Source: an uncultured Dehalococcoidia bacterium (GTDB taxonomy: Bacteria; Chloroflexota; Dehalococcoidia; Lucifugimonadales; UBA3495). From it: 64,000 bases of DNA. The stretch spans positions 1,252,091 through 1,316,090 of the forward strand of contig CATQHB010000002.1 of the NCBI GenBank assembly GCA_958295765.1, given 5' to 3'. The first letter of the stretch is position 1; each line of letters starts with the position of its first letter. A program made the position numbers and the translations under genes. Shown here one piece after another: positions 1 to 9,355 of the stretch. A model generated the notes under the pieces. It was given only the letters and a program-made list of their open reading frames with translations. It ran no database searches and was not told the origin of the DNA.

Positions 1-32
1 TCCCATTCGCACAATTCGCGCTAAAACACCCC

Positions 33-860
33 CTACCCCTGACGCCACTCCAAACCCTCGGTGGCCTGCATAAACCGGCCAATCAGGTGCGGGCTGGAGA
101 CGATGACGCTGGGGGTGAACAGGTTGGCGTCTTTGCCCTGCCGGTCAACCACGTTGCCCCCGGCCTCCCGGGCCAGCAGCAGCCCGGAGGCGCTGTCCCA
201 GGGGGAAAGGGAGTGGTGAAAGTAGAGGTCAATCCGGCCGGCGGCGGCATAGGCCATCCCCAGGGCCGACGAACCCATCAGCCGCATGGTCTGGAAACCC
301 GGCCACAGGGAGCGCACCATATCCAGCGCCGTTCCTGCTTTCTGGTCCACGTACCCCAGGTCAAAACCCAGCAGGCATTGGGCAATCTCCTGCCGCTCCG
401 ACACAGCCAGGGGCGCGCCGTTAAGGAAGGCGCCCCGGCCCAATTCGGCGGTAAAGGTTTCATCCTTAATCGGGTCATAGGTAACGCCCACCGCAATGTC
501 GCTGCCTTTTGCCAGGGCGACCACCACGCAAAAGTGGGGGATGCCCTCGGCAAAGTTGCGCGTACCGTCAATCGGGTCGATAACCCAGGTATAGGGAGAG
601 CCGGTTTCTATGGGGTTGGACTCCTCGGACAGGACGCTGAACTGGGGATATTCGGCCCGCACCAAGTCCAGAATTATCTTTTCCGCCGCCAGGTCCACGT
701 CGGTAACGATGTCGGAGCGCCCCTTGAAGCTGATTTCCTTCTCAGTCAGAAAGCGTTCCCGGATGACCTGCCCGGCCCGTTGGGCGGCGTCTATAGAAAC
801 TTCCAGCGCGGTACGCCCGCTTTGGGAAGGTGGGATGATTTCAATGTCCGGTGGCGTCAT
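33..860 (-). CDS. Inositol-monophosphatase family phosphatase
   Basis: A 275-residue protein of the metal-dependent, lithium-sensitive phosphatase family (IMPase/SuhB/HisN-like). It would hydrolyse a phosphate monoester such as inositol phosphate or histidinol phosphate using Mg2+. The first metal motif WVIDPIDGTRNF is near residues 92-103, and the second, SPWDSASG, is near 221-228, where most homologues have WDxAAG. The upstream acidic EES of the active site is also present (LSEESN). The ATG at 860 is used; the gene runs off no edge. Substrate cannot be told from sequence: no histidine-biosynthesis or inositol genes lie next to it. An R1 inverted-repeat element begins about 30 bases upstream of the start. 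Family assignment is firm, exact activity open. Confidence 0.9.
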   Translation of the reverse strand: MTPPDIEIIPPSQSGRTALEVSIDAAQRAGQVIRERFLTEKEISFKGRSDIVTDVDLAAEKIILDLVRAEYPQFSVLSEESNPIETGSPYTWVIDPIDGTRNFAEGIPHFCVVVALAKGSDIAVGVTYDPIKDETFTAELGRGAFLNGAPLAVSERQEIAQCLLGFDLGYVDQKAGTALDMVRSLWPGFQTMRLMGSSALGMAYAAAGRIDLYFHHSLSPWDSASGLLLAREAGGNVVDRQGKDANLFTPSVIVSSPHLIGRFMQATEGLEWRQG

Positions 861-888
861 AGTTCTGCTATCTCCAGAGGCATACTTC

Positions 889-1040
889 AGGGCAATCGCA
901 TCTTAACTATGGCAACTCAAGCAACCGTCGTTCCGGCGAAAGCCGGAATCCAGAAACCTCAGTAGCCGGCCCGCTCTTTTCCGGGGGATTTCCTGGATTC
1001 CGGCTTTCGCCGGAACGACGGGTTTAGGATGCGATTGCCC
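889..1040. repeat. R1 inverted-repeat element, copy 1 (MITE-like)
   Basis: Palindromic element. The inner arms read CGTCGTTCCGGCGAAAGCCG at the left and its reverse complement at the right, about 40 bases apart. Outside these lie short terminal inverted repeats, GGGCAATCGCATC at the left and GATGCGATTGCCC at the right. No ORF is carried. The same element recurs six more times in the window. Confidence 0.85.
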
Positions 1041-1121
1041 GGTGTCATACTTCCCGCAAAATGGAAGTCTTGGGCGTCTTGATGTAAAATTACATCCTCG
1101 GCAGTCTCAATCCGGTGAGTA

Positions 1122-1421
1122 ATGGCGATAAGCGCCGATTGCATAATTATGAATGATTTAGTTCAATTGTTGCAAGACTATCTGACGTCGGACAAGAGCC
1201 TGGATGAATGTGCCGAATGGCTGGCCGGCGTTGATTGGGATGACCCGGACTTGTCCGCTACTGAAAAGGAAACGCTGGGGCTTTTCGAGCTATTGCTTGC
1301 CGAAGTTTCCGAGGGCTGGCGCGGCGAGCCGGAATTCCGGGATGCCGCCGCAGACTTCCTTTCCGGTGAAACCAATGCGGCGTCCGGCAAAGGAATTTTC
1401 ACGGAAATTTCAGCACCTTAA
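1122..1421 (+). CDS. Small acidic hypothetical protein
   Basis: A 99-residue ORF I do not recognise. From the ATG at 1149 it would be a 90-residue acidic protein rich in D, E, W and L (segments NDLVQLLQDYL and ECAEWLAGVDWDDPDLS), predicted to be helical and soluble. No transmembrane segment or metal motif is visible. The start is uncertain: ATG 1122 has a weak GGTGAG upstream, ATG 1149 has no clear ribosome-binding site. It sits alone between an R1 element and the convergent trpS. Non-random residue use and absence of a better ORF on the other strand support it being real, but function is unknown. Confidence 0.5.
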   Translation: MAISADCIIMNDLVQLLQDYLTSDKSLDECAEWLAGVDWDDPDLSATEKETLGLFELLLAEVSEGWRGEPEFRDAAADFLSGETNAASGKGIFTEISAP

Positions 1422-1526
1422 CCGGCAGCGTCTTTCATAGATTTTGGCCCGGTGGTTGTCTCCCCGCTCTACTCAACATAACAACAATTACCAACCAGCA
1501 GTTACCAATCGTTGGCCCGCCGGCAC

Positions 1527-2564
1527 TTAACCGGACGGCTGCGCCAAGCCCATCTTTTCGTACACTTCCTCAATGGTCTGCCGGGCGATGACCCTGGCCC
1601 GCTTGCCGCCCTCGGCCAGCACTTCCTTAACGAAGTCGGGGCGTTCCTCCAATTCCCGGCGGCGTTCCCGCATCGGCTCCAGAAAGGCGTTGATACTGGT
1701 CGCCAGGTGGCGCTTGCAGTCAACGCAGCCGCGCTGGGCGCCGGTACATTCGGCATAAACCTGGCTTACTTCCGCCGCCGGGCTGAACAACTGGTGCAGG
1801 GAATAAACGTTGCACACCTCCGGGCGGCCCGGGTCGCTGCGCCGCTGCCGTTGGGGGTCGGTGAAAGCGGTCAGCACCCGTTGGGCAGTTTCCTCCGGGG
1901 TAGCGGCCAGATCAATGTGATTGTCCAGGGACTTGCTCATTTTCTGCTGGCCTTCCAACCCCAGAATCAGCGGGGCTTCGGTGAGCTTGGCCTGGGGTTC
2001 CGGGAAGGTGTCGCCGAACCGGTGATTGAAACGGCGGACGATCTCCCGGGCCAACTCCAGGTGGGGCAACTGGTCCTGGCCCACCGGCACCGTGTCCGCC
2101 TTATAGATGATGATGTCGGCGGTTTGCAGCACCGGATACCCGACCAGGCCGTAGTTGACGCTCTCCTCGGTTTCCTCCATCTGCCGCACCTTTTCCTTGA
2201 AGGTGGGCACCCGCATCAGCCAGCCCAGGGGCGTTACCATGCTCAACAGGGTGTGCAGGCTCATCACCTCCGGCACCTGGGACTGGATAAAGACGATGGC
2301 CTGCTCCGGGTCAATGCCGGCCGCCAGCCAGTCCAGGGCCATTTCGTGGACGTTGGGCTGAATGTCGGCCACATCCGTCGGGTTTTCGATGGTGGTCAAA
2401 GCGTGGATGTCCACGATGCTGTAGATGCAACGGTAGTCCTGCTGCAAGTTCACCCAGTTTTCCAGCGCCCCCAGGTAATTGCCCAGGTGCAGCCGCCCGG
2501 TGGGGCGCATCCCGGATAGAATCGTGCCTTTGCCGGCCGCCGCCGGCCCGCTGTCTGAAACCAT
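1527..2564 (-). CDS. trpS: Tryptophanyl-tRNA synthetase
   Basis: Class I aminoacyl-tRNA synthetase charging tRNA-Trp. At 345 residues it has the usual bacterial TrpRS length. The class I signature appears as HLGN (residues 27-30, in GRLHLGNYLGAL) and the KMSKS loop as QQKMSKSLDN near 207-216. The tRNA/Trp-binding stretch around GYPVLQTADIIIY and VPVGQDQ is typical of the family. It is transcribed alone, convergent with the small unknown gene and divergent from the Nudix gene. Confidence 0.97.
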   Translation of the reverse strand: MVSDSGPAAAGKGTILSGMRPTGRLHLGNYLGALENWVNLQQDYRCIYSIVDIHALTTIENPTDVADIQPNVHEMALDWLAAGIDPEQAIVFIQSQVPEVMSLHTLLSMVTPLGWLMRVPTFKEKVRQMEETEESVNYGLVGYPVLQTADIIIYKADTVPVGQDQLPHLELAREIVRRFNHRFGDTFPEPQAKLTEAPLILGLEGQQKMSKSLDNHIDLAATPEETAQRVLTAFTDPQRQRRSDPGRPEVCNVYSLHQLFSPAAEVSQVYAECTGAQRGCVDCKRHLATSINAFLEPMRERRRELEERPDFVKEVLAEGGKRARVIARQTIEEVYEKMGLAQPSG

Positions 2565-2740
2565 AAGTCATTCCCTGATTGCTTGTCCCGGCCCAATGGT
2601 AAAGCTGCGGGCCGGCACCGGCAAGTTACGATTTTCGGAACCGATTCAGCGGTCAGTCTAGCACGCCCGATTGGAGTTGAGCAACCTAAAATACTGGCCG
2701 TTTAGTGACGCTGAACACCTTTAAGGGGGAGGGACTTACC

Positions 2741-2749
2741 TGCTATACT
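2741..2749 (+). promoter_or_regulatory. Extended -10 promoter, leaderless Nudix gene
   Basis: TGCTATACT is an extended -10 element ending only 6 bases before the GTG at 2756, so transcription would start at or next to the start codon. No good -35 is seen at the matching distance and no convincing ribosome-binding site precedes the GTG. Confidence 0.5.
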
Positions 2750-2755
2750 TAGGGC

Positions 2756-3181
2756 GTGGAACCGGAAAGAGCAAGGCCGTTGGTTGGGGTGGGCGTAGTG
2801 TTTGTGCGGGAGGATAAGGTCTTTCTTGCCAAGCGGCAGGGTTCCCATGGCGAGGACACCTGGGCCTCGGCGGGCGGGCATCTGGAATGGGGCGAGTCCC
2901 TGGAAGATTGCGCCCGGCGCGAGGCGTGGGAGGAGTTGGGGGTAAGGGTCGGCGACCTGCGGTTCCTCTGCCTCAGCAACATCATCGCCTACGGCCGGCA
3001 CTACGTGGACGTGGAGTTCCTGGGCGACATCGGGAATCAGGAACCCCGCCTCGCCGAGCCGGAGGCCTTTTCCGAATCCGGTTGGTTCCCGCTGGATGAC
3101 TTGCCCCAACCCCTGTTTGACGCGGTGGCCTACGCCCTGGACAGCCTGCGCCGGGGCCAGAACTATTATCCCGGAGAGTAG
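2756..3181 (+). CDS. Nudix hydrolase (NUDT1/NUDT15-like)
   Basis: A 141-residue Nudix-fold pyrophosphohydrolase, probably acting on a nucleoside triphosphate or related NDP-X compound. The Nudix box is complete: G-HLEWG-E-SLEDCAR-REAWEELGV (residues about 41-63) fits GX5EX7REUXEEXGU. The stretch LAKRQGSHGEDTWASAGGHLEWGE is typical of cytosolic NUDT-type nucleotide-pool enzymes. GTG start; the core promoter sits so close that the mRNA may be leaderless. It stands alone before an R1 repeat. The exact substrate (8-oxo-dGTP, dCTP or other) cannot be read from sequence. Confidence 0.9.
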   Translation: MEPERARPLVGVGVVFVREDKVFLAKRQGSHGEDTWASAGGHLEWGESLEDCARREAWEELGVRVGDLRFLCLSNIIAYGRHYVDVEFLGDIGNQEPRLAEPEAFSESGWFPLDDLPQPLFDAVAYALDSLRRGQNYYPGE

Positions 3182-3216
3182 GCCGGCTGTGATGGTTCCG
3201 GGGCCGGGTTTCTGCC

Positions 3217-3365
3217 GGGCAATCAAGTCTTAACCAGGGCAACCGTCGTTCCGGCGAAAGCCGGAATCCAGGAAATCCCCGGAAAAGAGCGGGCCGGCTA
3301 CCGAGCGTTCCGGATTCCGGCTTTCGCCGGAACGACGGTTCCTTGGGTTGCCTTGGTTATGATGC
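3217..3365. repeat. R1 inverted-repeat element, copy 2
   Basis: Inner palindromic arms at 3241-3270 and about 3311-3340, with the left terminal GGGCAATC at 3217. The right terminus is degraded: only the GGGTTGCCTTGGTTA flank is recognisable, without the final CGATTGCCC. Confidence 0.8.
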
Positions 3366-3404
3366 CATTTGCCCCGGCTCACCCAAGCAGAATAGCTATG
3401 AATT

Positions 3405-3413
3405 TGGTATAAT
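3405..3413 (+). promoter_or_regulatory. Extended -10 promoter upstream of gyrB
   Basis: TGGTATAAT is a consensus -10 with a TGn extension; no clear -35. It implies a leader of about 210 bases before gyrB, in which I see only GC-rich dyads (for example CCGCCC/GGGCGG around 3525-3550) and no known riboswitch. Confidence 0.45.
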
Positions 3414-3618
3414 AACAGGAGTTAAAAACCATACCGGCTGGGCCGATGTTGCCCCTGCCAAGGCCGGCGGTTTTGTCGCCTGCCGGGGCATTTTCCAAAA
3501 GTCCCATCCACCGGAGAATAACCTTCCCGCCCCTGGCAAACCGGGCGGGCGTCTAACCGGATTCCGGCCGGTCAAGGGCCGGAATCGGGTGCAAAATCTA
3601 ACGGGGTACGTGCTGTAA

Positions 3619-5655
<2,037 letters not shown>

Positions 5656-5708
5656 GGCCGGGCCGGTGCAGCGTATTGTCATAATAGAATCTGCTCATGA
5701 ATAGAAAT

Positions 5709-5850
5709 CCGCTCATGGTGAGCCTGTCGAACCATCAGCACGGCATCCTTCGACAAGCTCAGGATGAGCGGAGAGGTCAAATAGAATCCGCTCATGGTGA
5801 GCCTGTCGAACCATCAGCACGGCATCCTTCGACAGGCTCAGGATGAGCGG
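5709..5850. repeat. Two tandem R3 inverted-repeat elements
   Basis: Two nearly identical copies (5709-5771 and 5788-5850, period 79 bases) of the R3 palindrome. The left arm is CCGCTCATGGTGAGCCTGTC and the right arm its reverse complement with small differences, separated by a variable spacer. The right flank TGTTATCGGCATTGACTTTG matches the outer repeat seen at other R3 copies. Confidence 0.85.
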
Positions 5851-5904
5851 ATGTTGTTATCGGCATTGACTTTGCACCGCCTCGGCCCGCCGGCCGCCAT
5901 CCGG

Positions 5905-5933
5905 TTGGCATAATCCGTCATTTGCTTTATAAT
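5905..5933 (+). promoter_or_regulatory. rpsT promoter
   Basis: TTGGCA at 5905-5910, exactly 17 bases, then TATAAT at 5928-5933. The best sigma-70-type promoter in the window, about 50 bases ahead of rpsT, consistent with a highly expressed ribosomal protein gene. Confidence 0.75.
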
Positions 5934-5990
5934 GACCTGCAACATACCGATTCTGTATGAGAGACAAGTTGTATAACCGGGAGGAACCCT

Positions 5991-6245
5991 TTGCCCGCTA
6001 AAAAGGCTGCCCGCCAATCCGTCAAGCGATACCGCCGCAATCAGAGCGCCCGCCGCACTACCCGCACCGCCGTTGCCGCCGCCCGCCGCGCTGTCAACTC
6101 CGGGGATGAGGCCGTAGCGGAACCGGCCATCCGCCAGGCCATCAGCGTGCTGGACAAGGCCGTGCAGAAAGGCGTCCTGCACAAGAACAATGCTTCCCGC
6201 CGCAAGTCCCGCCTGGCGGCCCGCCTCAACCAGTTGCAGAACTGA
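5991..6245 (+). CDS. rpsT: 30S ribosomal protein S20
   Basis: Small basic protein that binds the 5' domain of 16S rRNA during early 30S assembly. The 84 residues start PAKKAARQSVKRYRRNQSARRTTRT and end HKNNASRRKSRLAARLNQLQN, the usual S20 pattern of two long basic helices. The start codon is TTG with GGAGG 7 bases upstream (GGGAGGAACCCT). It is monocistronic between its own promoter and a strong terminator, and reads into lexA only if transcription passes that terminator. Confidence 0.95.
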   Translation: MPAKKAARQSVKRYRRNQSARRTTRTAVAAARRAVNSGDEAVAEPAIRQAISVLDKAVQKGVLHKNNASRRKSRLAARLNQLQN

Positions 6246-6329
6246 TACCGGGTCTGCCATTTCCGGGGATTCTCCAATGTAGCAGTGCGGGTATGCAACC
6301 CGCACCGCCTATTTGCTTGGAAACTTGAT

Positions 6330-6380
6330 GCTCACCGAACATTTTGGCCGGCGCCGGCCGGCTGTTCGGTGAGCCTTTTT
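6330..6380 (+). terminator. Rho-independent terminator of rpsT
   Basis: A 12-base perfect stem, GCTCACCGAACA paired with TGTTCGGTGAGC, encloses a GC-rich loop that is itself a smaller palindrome (GGCCGGCGCCGGCC), followed by CTTTTTG. Confidence 0.85.
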
Positions 6381-6430
6381 GTCGTCCGCTTGATGGCTCG
6401 GTATTCGCAACACCCGCTGACTTACCCCTG

Positions 6431-6459
6431 TTGACAACCGCCCTTGTCTTTGTTAGTGT
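6431..6459 (+). promoter_or_regulatory. lexA promoter
   Basis: TTGACA at 6431-6436, then 17 bases, then TAGTGT at 6454-6459. The LexA box follows directly, so bound LexA would cover the start of transcription. Confidence 0.6.
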
Positions 6460-6463
6460 CATA

Positions 6464-6477
6464 AGAACAAAAGTTTT
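6464..6477 (+). promoter_or_regulatory. Candidate LexA operator (GAAC-N4-GTTT)
   Basis: AGAACAAAAGTTTT contains GAAC-AAAA-GTTT, close to the Gram-positive SOS box core GAAC-N4-GTTC. It lies between the -10 and the lexA ATG at 6489, where autorepression is expected. Confidence 0.6.
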
Positions 6478-6488
6478 ACAGGTGAGTT

Positions 6489-7139
6489 ATGACGCCGAAC
6501 AGGAAAATGCCCCCCAGGAGAAAACGGATACTGGAGTTCATTCAGACCTTTATTGAGGACAATGGGCTGCCCCCTACGGTCCGGGACATCCAGAAGGCTT
6601 GTGAAATCAGTTCCACCTCGGTGGTGGACTACAACCTGCGCCTGCTGGACCGGGACGGCTACTTGAACCGGCGGCCGGACGTGGCCCGCGGCATCGAATT
6701 GCTGGACGATTCCGGCCAGCCGCTGAACTCGGTGCCCAAGGTGCAGATTGTAGGCCGAATTGCCGCCGGCGCGCCCCTGCCGGCCTTTTCCACCGAAGGC
6801 AACGCCGCCAGCCAGGAGTTCGATACCATAGAGGTAGCCCCGGAGTTGCCCCGGAAGTTCGGGAAACTCTATGGCCTGGAGGTTCAGGGCTTGTCAATGA
6901 TTGACGCCCTGATTGATGACGGCGACGTGGTAATCATTCAACCGGCCCAGCAGGCCGAGAACGGGGAAATGGTGGTAGCCTGGCTCAAGGAAGAGGAGGA
7001 GGCCACCCTCAAGAAGTTCTACCCGGAGGGCAGCCAGGTACGCCTCCAACCGGCCAACAGCCAAATGGAGCCAATCTACTGCTCCACCGACAACGTGGAG
7101 ATCCGGGGCAAGGTGGTGAGCGTCATCCGCAAGTTTTAA
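6489..7139 (+). CDS. lexA: LexA repressor
   Basis: SOS-response repressor that cleaves itself when RecA filaments form. 216 residues: N-terminal winged helix (residues 10-70, with TVRDIQKACEISSTSVVDYNL as recognition region), then the S24 peptidase domain. The scissile Ala93-Gly94 lies in RIAAGAPLPAF. The catalytic Ser136 (VQGLSMIDALIDDGDVVII) and Lys175 (EATLKKFY) form the dyad. An SOS-box-like site lies in its promoter. It is followed by its own strong terminator. Possible alternative is a LexA-like XRE/S24 regulator, but length, motifs and operator agree with LexA. Confidence 0.95.
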   Translation: MTPNRKMPPRRKRILEFIQTFIEDNGLPPTVRDIQKACEISSTSVVDYNLRLLDRDGYLNRRPDVARGIELLDDSGQPLNSVPKVQIVGRIAAGAPLPAFSTEGNAASQEFDTIEVAPELPRKFGKLYGLEVQGLSMIDALIDDGDVVIIQPAQQAENGEMVVAWLKEEEEATLKKFYPEGSQVRLQPANSQMEPIYCSTDNVEIRGKVVSVIRKF

Positions 7140-7167
7140 CCGGTTGCGCCACCCCCCGGTATAAGCC

Positions 7168-7204
7168 AACGCCGCCCCGGTATTCAATCCACCGGGGCGG
7201 CGTT
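7168..7204 (+). terminator. Strong stem-loop terminator after lexA
   Basis: Perfect 13-base stem AACGCCGCCCCGG / CCGGGGCGGCGTT with an 11-base loop, 28 bases after the lexA stop. The downstream T-tract is poor (GCTATCTATAG), so it may be a bidirectional or structural end, also serving the convergent NrtS-like gene. Confidence 0.65.
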
Positions 7205-7299
7205 GCTATCTATAGGGACATAGTTCAGAAAGACGCACGCCCGCTGGCGGCCCAACCTGGCAGCCCAACGGGGAGCCGGTATCGGGGAAATGGCTTGCG

Positions 7300-7629
7300 T
7301 TACTTTCGGCTGTTGACCAGGGCGCCGTAGGTCGCCACCAGAAAGGGCACGCAGTAGGTAAGGGGAATTTTCCAGTAGAGGGCATTATTCCACTGGCCGC
7401 CCAACAGGGTATCGCCCTGGTTCAGCAGGGTAAGGATGGTGCCGACGACCAAGCCGGCCACCGCCGAGCGTTTCAGCATCGGCCGGTGGAGCAGGGCGCA
7501 GGAGACGCACTTGATTATCTCCCCCGGCGATTCGGCGGCGCCGCCGGCGCCGGGAACGGCCCGGCCCTTGAAGGAAAAAGCCAGGCGGTAGCTTACGTCC
7601 TTATGGCAGGGTTGGCAATGAATAACCAT
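7300..7629 (-). CDS. NrtS-like membrane protein with Cys-rich N-terminus
   Basis: The C-terminal 70 residues match the two-helix NrtS family (putative nitrate/nitrite transporter): LKRSAVAGLVVGTILTLLNQGD, then WKIPLTYCVPFLVATYGALV. The shared NQGD between the helices and the PYLVATYGA-type ending are family hallmarks. Ahead of it are about 45 residues with CQPCH and CVSC pairs, which could form a zinc ribbon; CQPCH also fits a haem-c attachment site but no signal peptide is seen. Start is uncertain: ATG 7629 is chosen since it includes both Cys pairs; the ORF stays open to 7746 and ATG 7479 would give only the membrane part. No nitrogen-metabolism genes are nearby, so the transport role is family knowledge only. 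Confidence 0.7.
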   Translation of the reverse strand: MVIHCQPCHKDVSYRLAFSFKGRAVPGAGGAAESPGEIIKCVSCALLHRPMLKRSAVAGLVVGTILTLLNQGDTLLGGQWNNALYWKIPLTYCVPFLVATYGALVNSRK

Positions 7630-7738
7630 AGCGGCGGCGTGTTCCAAGACAGGCTCCGATCCGGGAATAGAGGAGAATAGAATAACCCGGCGGCAAGAGG
7701 CCGTCAACTCGGCCGGCGGGACTTGGGACAAAAGCCGG

Positions 7739-7770
7739 GGGCGCAACTTCCGGTAATGGAAGTTGCGCCC
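7739..7770 (-). terminator. Perfect 13-base hairpin downstream of DUF5679 gene
   Basis: GGGCGCAACTTCC / GGAAGTTGCGCCC with a 6-base loop. On the minus strand it is followed by CCGGCTTTTGT, so it probably ends the DUF5679 transcript. Confidence 0.6.
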
Positions 7771-7888
7771 TTACGGAACTCCGGCACAGAACTTGCCGAC
7801 CTTTTCAAGCTTCACCCTGTTTTCATGCACCTTGAAGGTGGTTATTTCTTCCTGTAGCGGGACGCCGCCGGCGCCCCGCGCTGACAGG

Positions 7889-8032
7889 CTAACTGGACTT
7901 GCCGATGCGAAATACTTTGGTGCCACACTCCGGGCAGGTTCCATGGGTCGCGGGCCGCCCGTTCTTCAGCGTAACCTCTTCCGGATTGTTAATCTCCCGC
8001 TTGCTGCGGCATTTGAAGCAATAAGCCTCCAT
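7889..8032 (-). CDS. DUF5679 zinc-ribbon microprotein
   Basis: A 47-residue protein shorter than most ORF cut-offs. It begins MEAYCFKCRSKREI, continues with TLKNGRPATHG and TCPECGTKVFRIG. The two CxxC pairs (Cys5/Cys8 and Cys33/Cys36) form a likely zinc ribbon, and the pattern YCFKCRxKREI...TLKNGRPA...GxCPxCGTKxFRI is that of the DUF5679 family, common in Chloroflexota and Actinobacteria; its function is not known. A strong ribosome-binding site (GGAGGGAGAGGAGG) abuts the ATG. A consensus promoter lies about 175 bases upstream and a perfect hairpin follows, so it looks like an independent, well-expressed transcript. Confidence 0.85.
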   Translation of the reverse strand: MEAYCFKCRSKREINNPEEVTLKNGRPATHGTCPECGTKVFRIGKSS

Positions 8033-8206
8033 CCTCCTCTCCCTCCGTAAACGTTTCCTCTAGTTTTGGGTTCTCCTGGGTCTCAATTACCGTTGAAGTC
8101 GGATGCCGGGCATCTCGGACTTCGGTGAAGCTCTGGCAGCCCTGCGGCCCAAGTCATTGATGATTCGGAACCATCAGCAGGAACACAAGTTACTGTTGCC
8201 TTATGT

Positions 8207-8234
8207 AATATACAAGGATACTACCTATTGTCAA
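8207..8234 (-). promoter_or_regulatory. Promoter of the DUF5679 gene
   Basis: On the minus strand TTGACA (8234-8229), 16 bases, then TATATT (8212-8207). It leaves a leader of about 165 bases before the ATG at 8032. The leader contains a hairpin around 8096-8123 (arms AAGTCGGATGCC / GGGCATCTCGGACTT). The rest of 8235-8363, up to the truB stop, holds nothing I can name. Confidence 0.6.
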
Positions 8235-8363
8235 GCTGAATGTAGGGCAAATTGGGCCGATTAGCTGGATTCGCCGGCTTTCCGGCCAGGCCACAGCTAC
8301 GAATACCGCCGTTATTCCGGCGCAGAAGGGGCAGGAATGAGGGGCCCCAAGTAGGAAAGGGCC

Positions 8364-9350
8364 TTAAAAGGGGATGGCGTCAGCCGCGAAGGGCGAAGGG
8401 GTTTCCAGTTGAAATACCTTGACCGGCTGCCAGCAGTTGGCCGGCCGATCGTATTTCACCAGGGCCAGGAATCGCCCGTCCCGGCTATAGGCCCGGAACT
8501 GTTCCAGATACCCGGCCTCCAGGGCCGGCCCGCCCAGGCTGATGGACTGGCCGTGTTTCAAGCTCTGCTCCCCTTGGGGATTTAGCTTAATGGCCCGCAG
8601 GTCGCGCAGCATCCGGTCTATGGGGTGGAGGTGGGATTGCCAACTGCCGGGTTCGGCGTCATTGGCCGCCGCCAACGCTTCCAGGGTAACGCCGTCCTCG
8701 GCGTGGAAGGTGCCGCAATACAGCCGTACCAGGTCGGTAACGTAGCCGCCACAGCCCAGGGCGGCCCCCAGGTCATGGGCCAGGGAGCGCATATAAACGC
8801 CGCGCCCGCACTCCACGTCAAGGGTCAGTTCCGGCAGGGCAAAATCAACCAGCCGGATGTCGAAAATCTCTACGGGACGGGCGGCCCGCTCTACTTCAAC
8901 CCCGGCCCGGGCCAGCTTGTAGAGGCGTTGCCCTTTCACCTTGACCGCGCTATACATCGGGGGAGTCTGCTCAATGGCGCCGATAAAGGGTTGCAGGGCC
9001 TCCTCGACCATCCCCGCCGTCAGATGTCCGGGGTCGCCGACTTCGGTTATCTCCCCCTCGGAGTCGTAGGTAACGCTGGTGGCGCCCAGCCGGACCTGCA
9101 TCCGGTAACGCTTGCTCCCGTCAACCACGTAGTCCATCAGGCGGGTAGCCTGGCCGAAGCAGACCGGCAGTACGCCCTGGGCCAGCGGGTCCATCGTGCC
9201 GCCGTGTCCCACCTTCTGCCGCTGGCCGGTGAGGCGTTTAATCTGCCGCAGGGCTTCCATGGAGGTCAGGCCCACCGGCTTATACAAGTTGAGAAAGCCG
9301 TTAATCAGGGGAGTTTCGTTGCGCTGCGGATTGCTTTTAGCTCGAGGCAT
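8364..9350 (-). CDS. truB: tRNA pseudouridine-55 synthase
   Basis: Makes pseudouridine 55 in the T-loop of tRNAs. 328 residues with the TruB order: NGFLNLYKPVGLTSMEALR near residue 18, then the catalytic motif HGGTMDPLAQGVLPVCFGQATR, whose Asp57 is the nucleophile, then RYRMQVRLG and the GVYMRSLAHDLG region, and a C-terminal PUA-like tail. The ATG at 9350 sits 5 bases from the rbfA stop at 9356, so the two are cotranscribed; it is the last gene of the nusA-ylxR-infB-rbfA-truB run. Confidence 0.96.
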   Translation of the reverse strand: MPRAKSNPQRNETPLINGFLNLYKPVGLTSMEALRQIKRLTGQRQKVGHGGTMDPLAQGVLPVCFGQATRLMDYVVDGSKRYRMQVRLGATSVTYDSEGEITEVGDPGHLTAGMVEEALQPFIGAIEQTPPMYSAVKVKGQRLYKLARAGVEVERAARPVEIFDIRLVDFALPELTLDVECGRGVYMRSLAHDLGAALGCGGYVTDLVRLYCGTFHAEDGVTLEALAAANDAEPGSWQSHLHPIDRMLRDLRAIKLNPQGEQSLKHGQSISLGGPALEAGYLEQFRAYSRDGRFLALVKYDRPANCWQPVKVFQLETPSPFAADAIPF

Positions 9351-9355
9351 AGCGA

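Noticed and set aside
87-965. Long plus-strand ORF opposite the IMPase gene
   Set aside because: Antisense shadow: rich in G, H, Q, R and V without any domain, while the minus strand has clear IMPase motifs. The same holds for other long antisense ORFs, e.g. 3631-4833, 11915-13777, 40254-41561 and 62458-63798.
7789-7880. Possible minus-strand microprotein ending KLEKVGKFCAGVP after DUF5679
   Set aside because: No convincing start codon or ribosome-binding site, and the frame runs into the DUF5679 gene out of phase.
7763-8050. Plus-strand 95-residue ORF
   Set aside because: Lies opposite the DUF5679 microprotein and has no family features or ribosome-binding site.
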